Assembly (NCBI GenBank): GCA_003024985.2
Contig: PXIH01S0009764.1
Length of the DNA: 11,189 bases
Strand: one strand, 5' to 3'
DNA from: Euperipatoides rowelli
Taxonomy: Eukaryota; Onychophora; Udeonychophora; Euonychophora; Peripatopsidae
Below, in pieces: positions 9,275 through 11,189 of the stretch. Made by a program: the position numbers and the translations under genes. Position 1 is the first letter of the stretch, and every line of letters begins with the position of its first letter. The notes below the pieces were generated by a model. It saw only the letters and a program-made list of their open reading frames with translations, made no database searches and was not told the DNA's origin.

Positions 9275-9859
9275 TTCGCAACAAAAATATAAATAAGGTT
9301 TATTTATAGCATTAGCCTAGTTTTGTTTTAAAAAAATGCCAGCCTAAGTGATTCATCTTAGTGAAACAGTTTCTTGCTCATAACTAAAGATTGTAGTTTG
9401 ATTTTAATTATACTCTTTTGATATAAATGCAGTGTGTTGATGATTTTAATCTTCAGATAAATGCGAGAAAAAATAGCACTGTTAAATAAGTATTTATGAA
9501 AGAAAATTTATGTTTAATTCTAATGCCTATGATTTAGAATAAATATGCATTATATTTTTGCATTAAATATTGTCATTTGTTAGCTTGGTTACAACCAACT
9601 AAATGTTATATTTATAGCAACAAGCTTTTGAAGCCTATGAGAGACTCCAAGGTTATACAGCCATGAAAACCCCTGTAAACAGTAATATACTACTTTTAGT
9701 GCACTATTAATAAGTCCTGAAATATGTCACCCTCCTTCCTCTACTGTAAAAATTAAACTTTTTTTTAAGAAAACATACAAAACCCAAACAGTGCATAAGC
9801 TTCTTCTAATGCATTTTTTTAAAGAGTTTGACAAATTTGAAAAAATAAAAAAATCTCAC

Positions 9860-9919
9860 CAATGCCATTTGAGCCCAAGGATCTCCACCTAAAGCTGCAA
9901 AAGTAAAGTACACCAAGGT
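9860..9919 (-). CDS. SEL1L: SEL1L internal exon (second of three in window)
   Basis: This exon encodes 20 residues in phase 0 at both ends, TLVYFTFAALGGDPWAQMAL. It follows an intron of only 106 bp (9920-10025) with acceptor TCTTTTAG and donor GTGAGA. The peptide supplies helix B of one Sel1-like repeat (LVYFTFAALGG) and helix A of the next (AQMAL). It joins the upstream exon to read SSQAK-TLVYFTFAALGG, and the downstream exon to read [15 protein letters not shown]. Both junctions match the SEL1L family order, which is strong evidence that the exon borders are right. Sel1-like repeats form a curved helical scaffold in the ER lumen used for protein-protein contacts. DPW replaces a less conserved stretch in the vertebrate protein as I recall it. 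There is no frameshift or stop. Confidence 0.87.
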
Positions 9920-10025
9920 CTAAAAGATAAAATTAAATTAATACAGTATTAATAAAATACTATTTACATGAAGAAAAAAATTAATGAACAGCATTAAGCA
10001 TTTTTAATCAAAACAAAATATTTAC
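9920..10025 (-). other. SEL1L: Short SEL1L intron (106 bp)
   Basis: This is a phase 0 GT-AG intron between the 18-codon and 20-codon exons. The donor is GTAAAT and the acceptor TCTTTTAG on the minus strand. It is AT-rich with no other feature. Its compactness contrasts with the neighbouring introns of about 5 kb. Confidence 0.82.
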
Positions 10026-10079
10026 CTTGGCTTGGCTTGAAGGCATCTTGATTCCAATAGTGAATAAAAATCCCAAACC
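10026..10079 (-). CDS. SEL1L: SEL1L internal exon (first of three in window)
   Basis: This exon encodes 18 residues in phase 0, read as GLGFLFTIGIKMPSSQAK. The exon is bounded on the minus strand by an acceptor ending CTTGTAG and a donor GTAAAT. The peptide corresponds to the end of one Sel1-like repeat (LGFLY.SG pattern) and the start of the next helix (SSQAK). In animals SEL1L is an ER membrane glycoprotein that scaffolds the HRD1 ubiquitin ligase and delivers misfolded luminal proteins for ER-associated degradation; its luminal part is built from Sel1-like repeats. Assignment rests on my memory of the vertebrate protein and on the perfect continuation into the next two exons. The loop GIKMP differs from the GLGVN-like sequence I remember there, so this exon is the least conserved of the three. 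The preceding exon was not found up to the window edge. Confidence 0.83.
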
Positions 10080-11189
10080 CTACAAGAATACATAAATGAA
10101 GAATTTTACAATAAAATAACATGTTTTCTCAGAAAACTCTAAGGTAGAAAAATAAAGTAAAACAAATTGATAGCAAGTTACTAAATGAATAGTAGACTTT
10201 AGAGAAAAAAAGCTTGAACTTATATTATGCAAATGTGAGGTTATGAATAAATGAACTAAGATAAAGAAGTCATCTTAGAAGCATTACTACAAAAGTGTGA
10301 TACAAGATGGGTTGACTCCCACATTTTAACTTTAATCAGGGAAAAGGACTTAGCTAAAGTTGAGAGGAAACAAAAATTACTGTCTTTAAAACAAAAAATT
10401 TATTAGGGCAATTGCTTAGGCTACTATAACTGGAAAGTTCTTGAAGGGCTAGTATCTGGATCTAGGGTGGTTCAGCCAAAATTTAGTTGACTCAAACTTG
10501 AACTGCTTAATGTAGGTGACAGCAAATAAGTGATTGAAGCTTCCGAAATCAGGATAATTGTAACAAATATAGGTATATTCTTGGTAATTACTGGTGAATG
10601 TAGAGGAATAAAAGCTGTTTGTCCGGTTAAACTGGTGGGCATCTCTTGTTGAAGGTTCGAGTTCCCCACATCCTCTGCTTAATTCTCCAGACGCTGCTGG
10701 TGTTCGAATTTAGAGAACTATCTCTTGTCGTTCTTAGCTCTTTGGTATTCTGGTCAAGATCTCTCGAATGGCTCTGTGCATGAACATTTATAACTTTTTG
10801 TTGTCACTAGCATTTTTACTATTATTGATTTTATTCTAATAGGTCGCTAGTGACTGTCATCTGCTTTTTATGTACAGTAAATAAACAAAGGATGGAGTCT
10901 CCGCCAAGTGAGAGAAGTTGGGACTATTATTTTTTCAAGATGAAATAGAAATTAGCAGAATCTTGATAGCCATGACAACCATTGCAAATATTTCCCCTCC
11001 GAGTTTTATTAAGCAGTTTTCTTAAGTTTCATTGACAAAAGTAGATAGAATTGGATAAAGTTTATTTCATTAAGCAGTATTTATTACTTTCTTTTATTAT
11101 GATTTAATATAAATTGATATTGTCCATGGATGAAAGTTCTTTTATTTCTTTTCAGGGTGATGGGAAGGAGGAGGGAGGCTATGTTGAGA
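10080..11189 (-). other. SEL1L: Upstream SEL1L intron, no exon recognised
   Basis: This should be the intron before the GLGFLF exon. No minus-strand segment encodes the preceding Sel1-repeat end (a GSPKGQ-like motif), so that exon lies beyond the window. It contains a tRNA-like B box at 10654, an inverted 9 bp pair at 10803/10846, and an isolated 18-codon plus-strand frame at 10892-10948. A 65-codon minus-strand frame at 10472-10669 does not resemble SEL1L. Confidence 0.55.
10803..10854. repeat. Short inverted repeat
   Basis: GTCACTAGC (10803-10811) and GCTAGTGAC (10846-10854) are perfect inverted copies separated by 34 AT-rich bases. Confidence 0.55.

Larger units (their letters stand above)
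4821..9859 (-). other. SEL1L: Large SEL1L intron (about 5.0 kb)
   Basis: This is a phase 0 intron between the AQMAL and GYRYW exons, with donor GTGAGA and acceptor TTTATAG on the minus strand. It is mostly very AT-rich DNA without long reading frames. Within it I see an inverted-repeat pair at 5370/6233, a perfect 11 bp hairpin at 6644, a 13-base C run at 6939, a candidate solo LTR at 7092 and a more GC-rich patch from about 7600 to 9160. 4821-5369 and 6253-6643 hold nothing I can recognise. I see no SEL1L exon skipped inside it, since the flanking peptides join without a gap. Confidence 0.8.

Noticed and set aside
10472-10669. 65-codon minus-strand open frame as the missing upstream SEL1L exon
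   Set aside because: The peptide has no Sel1-repeat pattern and does not lead in frame into GLGFLF. It overlaps the tRNA-like boxes.
10892-10948. 18-codon plus-strand frame beginning MESPPSERSWDYYFFK
   Set aside because: Good start context (AGGATGG) and non-random look, but it is isolated, very short and without splice sites that would extend it.

Overview
This window is AT-rich, intron-rich animal nuclear DNA. The only protein-coding sequence I can support is three short minus-strand exons of SEL1L, the ERAD adaptor made of Sel1-like repeats. In transcription order they are 10079-10026, 9919-9860 and 4820-4739. They splice in frame with GT-AG borders and encode 65 contiguous residues that match the SEL1L repeat region. 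The 5' and 3' parts of the gene lie outside the window. There is no bacterial-style gene organisation, and the remaining short open frames look like chance or decayed repeats.

The organism is a metazoan. Short exons, a roughly 5 kb intron, many degenerate DNA-transposon traces and an AGGTTAGGTTAG (TTAGG-type) stretch would fit an arthropod, perhaps a crustacean, but this is a weak inference.

Layout. 1-914: AT-rich intron with a short CA microsatellite. 915-2103: a non-autonomous hAT-type DNA transposon with about 38 bp imperfect inverted termini and an 8 bp target duplication differing at one base. 2104-4738: more of the downstream SEL1L intron, with a pogo/Tigger-like terminal fragment ending at 2710, a TAA microsatellite and a near-perfect palindrome at 4475-4512. 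4739-4820: SEL1L exon. 4821-9859: large intron holding an inverted-repeat pair (5370/6233), a possible solo LTR (7092-7476) with a TATA box, and a more GC-rich, probably repeat-derived patch (about 7600-9160). 9860-10079: two SEL1L exons separated by a 106 bp intron. 10080-11189: upstream intron with no recognisable exon.

Across the window the 7-mer TACTGTA/TACAGTA occurs 19 times by my count, far above the two to three expected from composition. I see no convincing new multi-gene system. The items most worth a second look are the hAT element, the TACTGTA enrichment and the candidate LTR.
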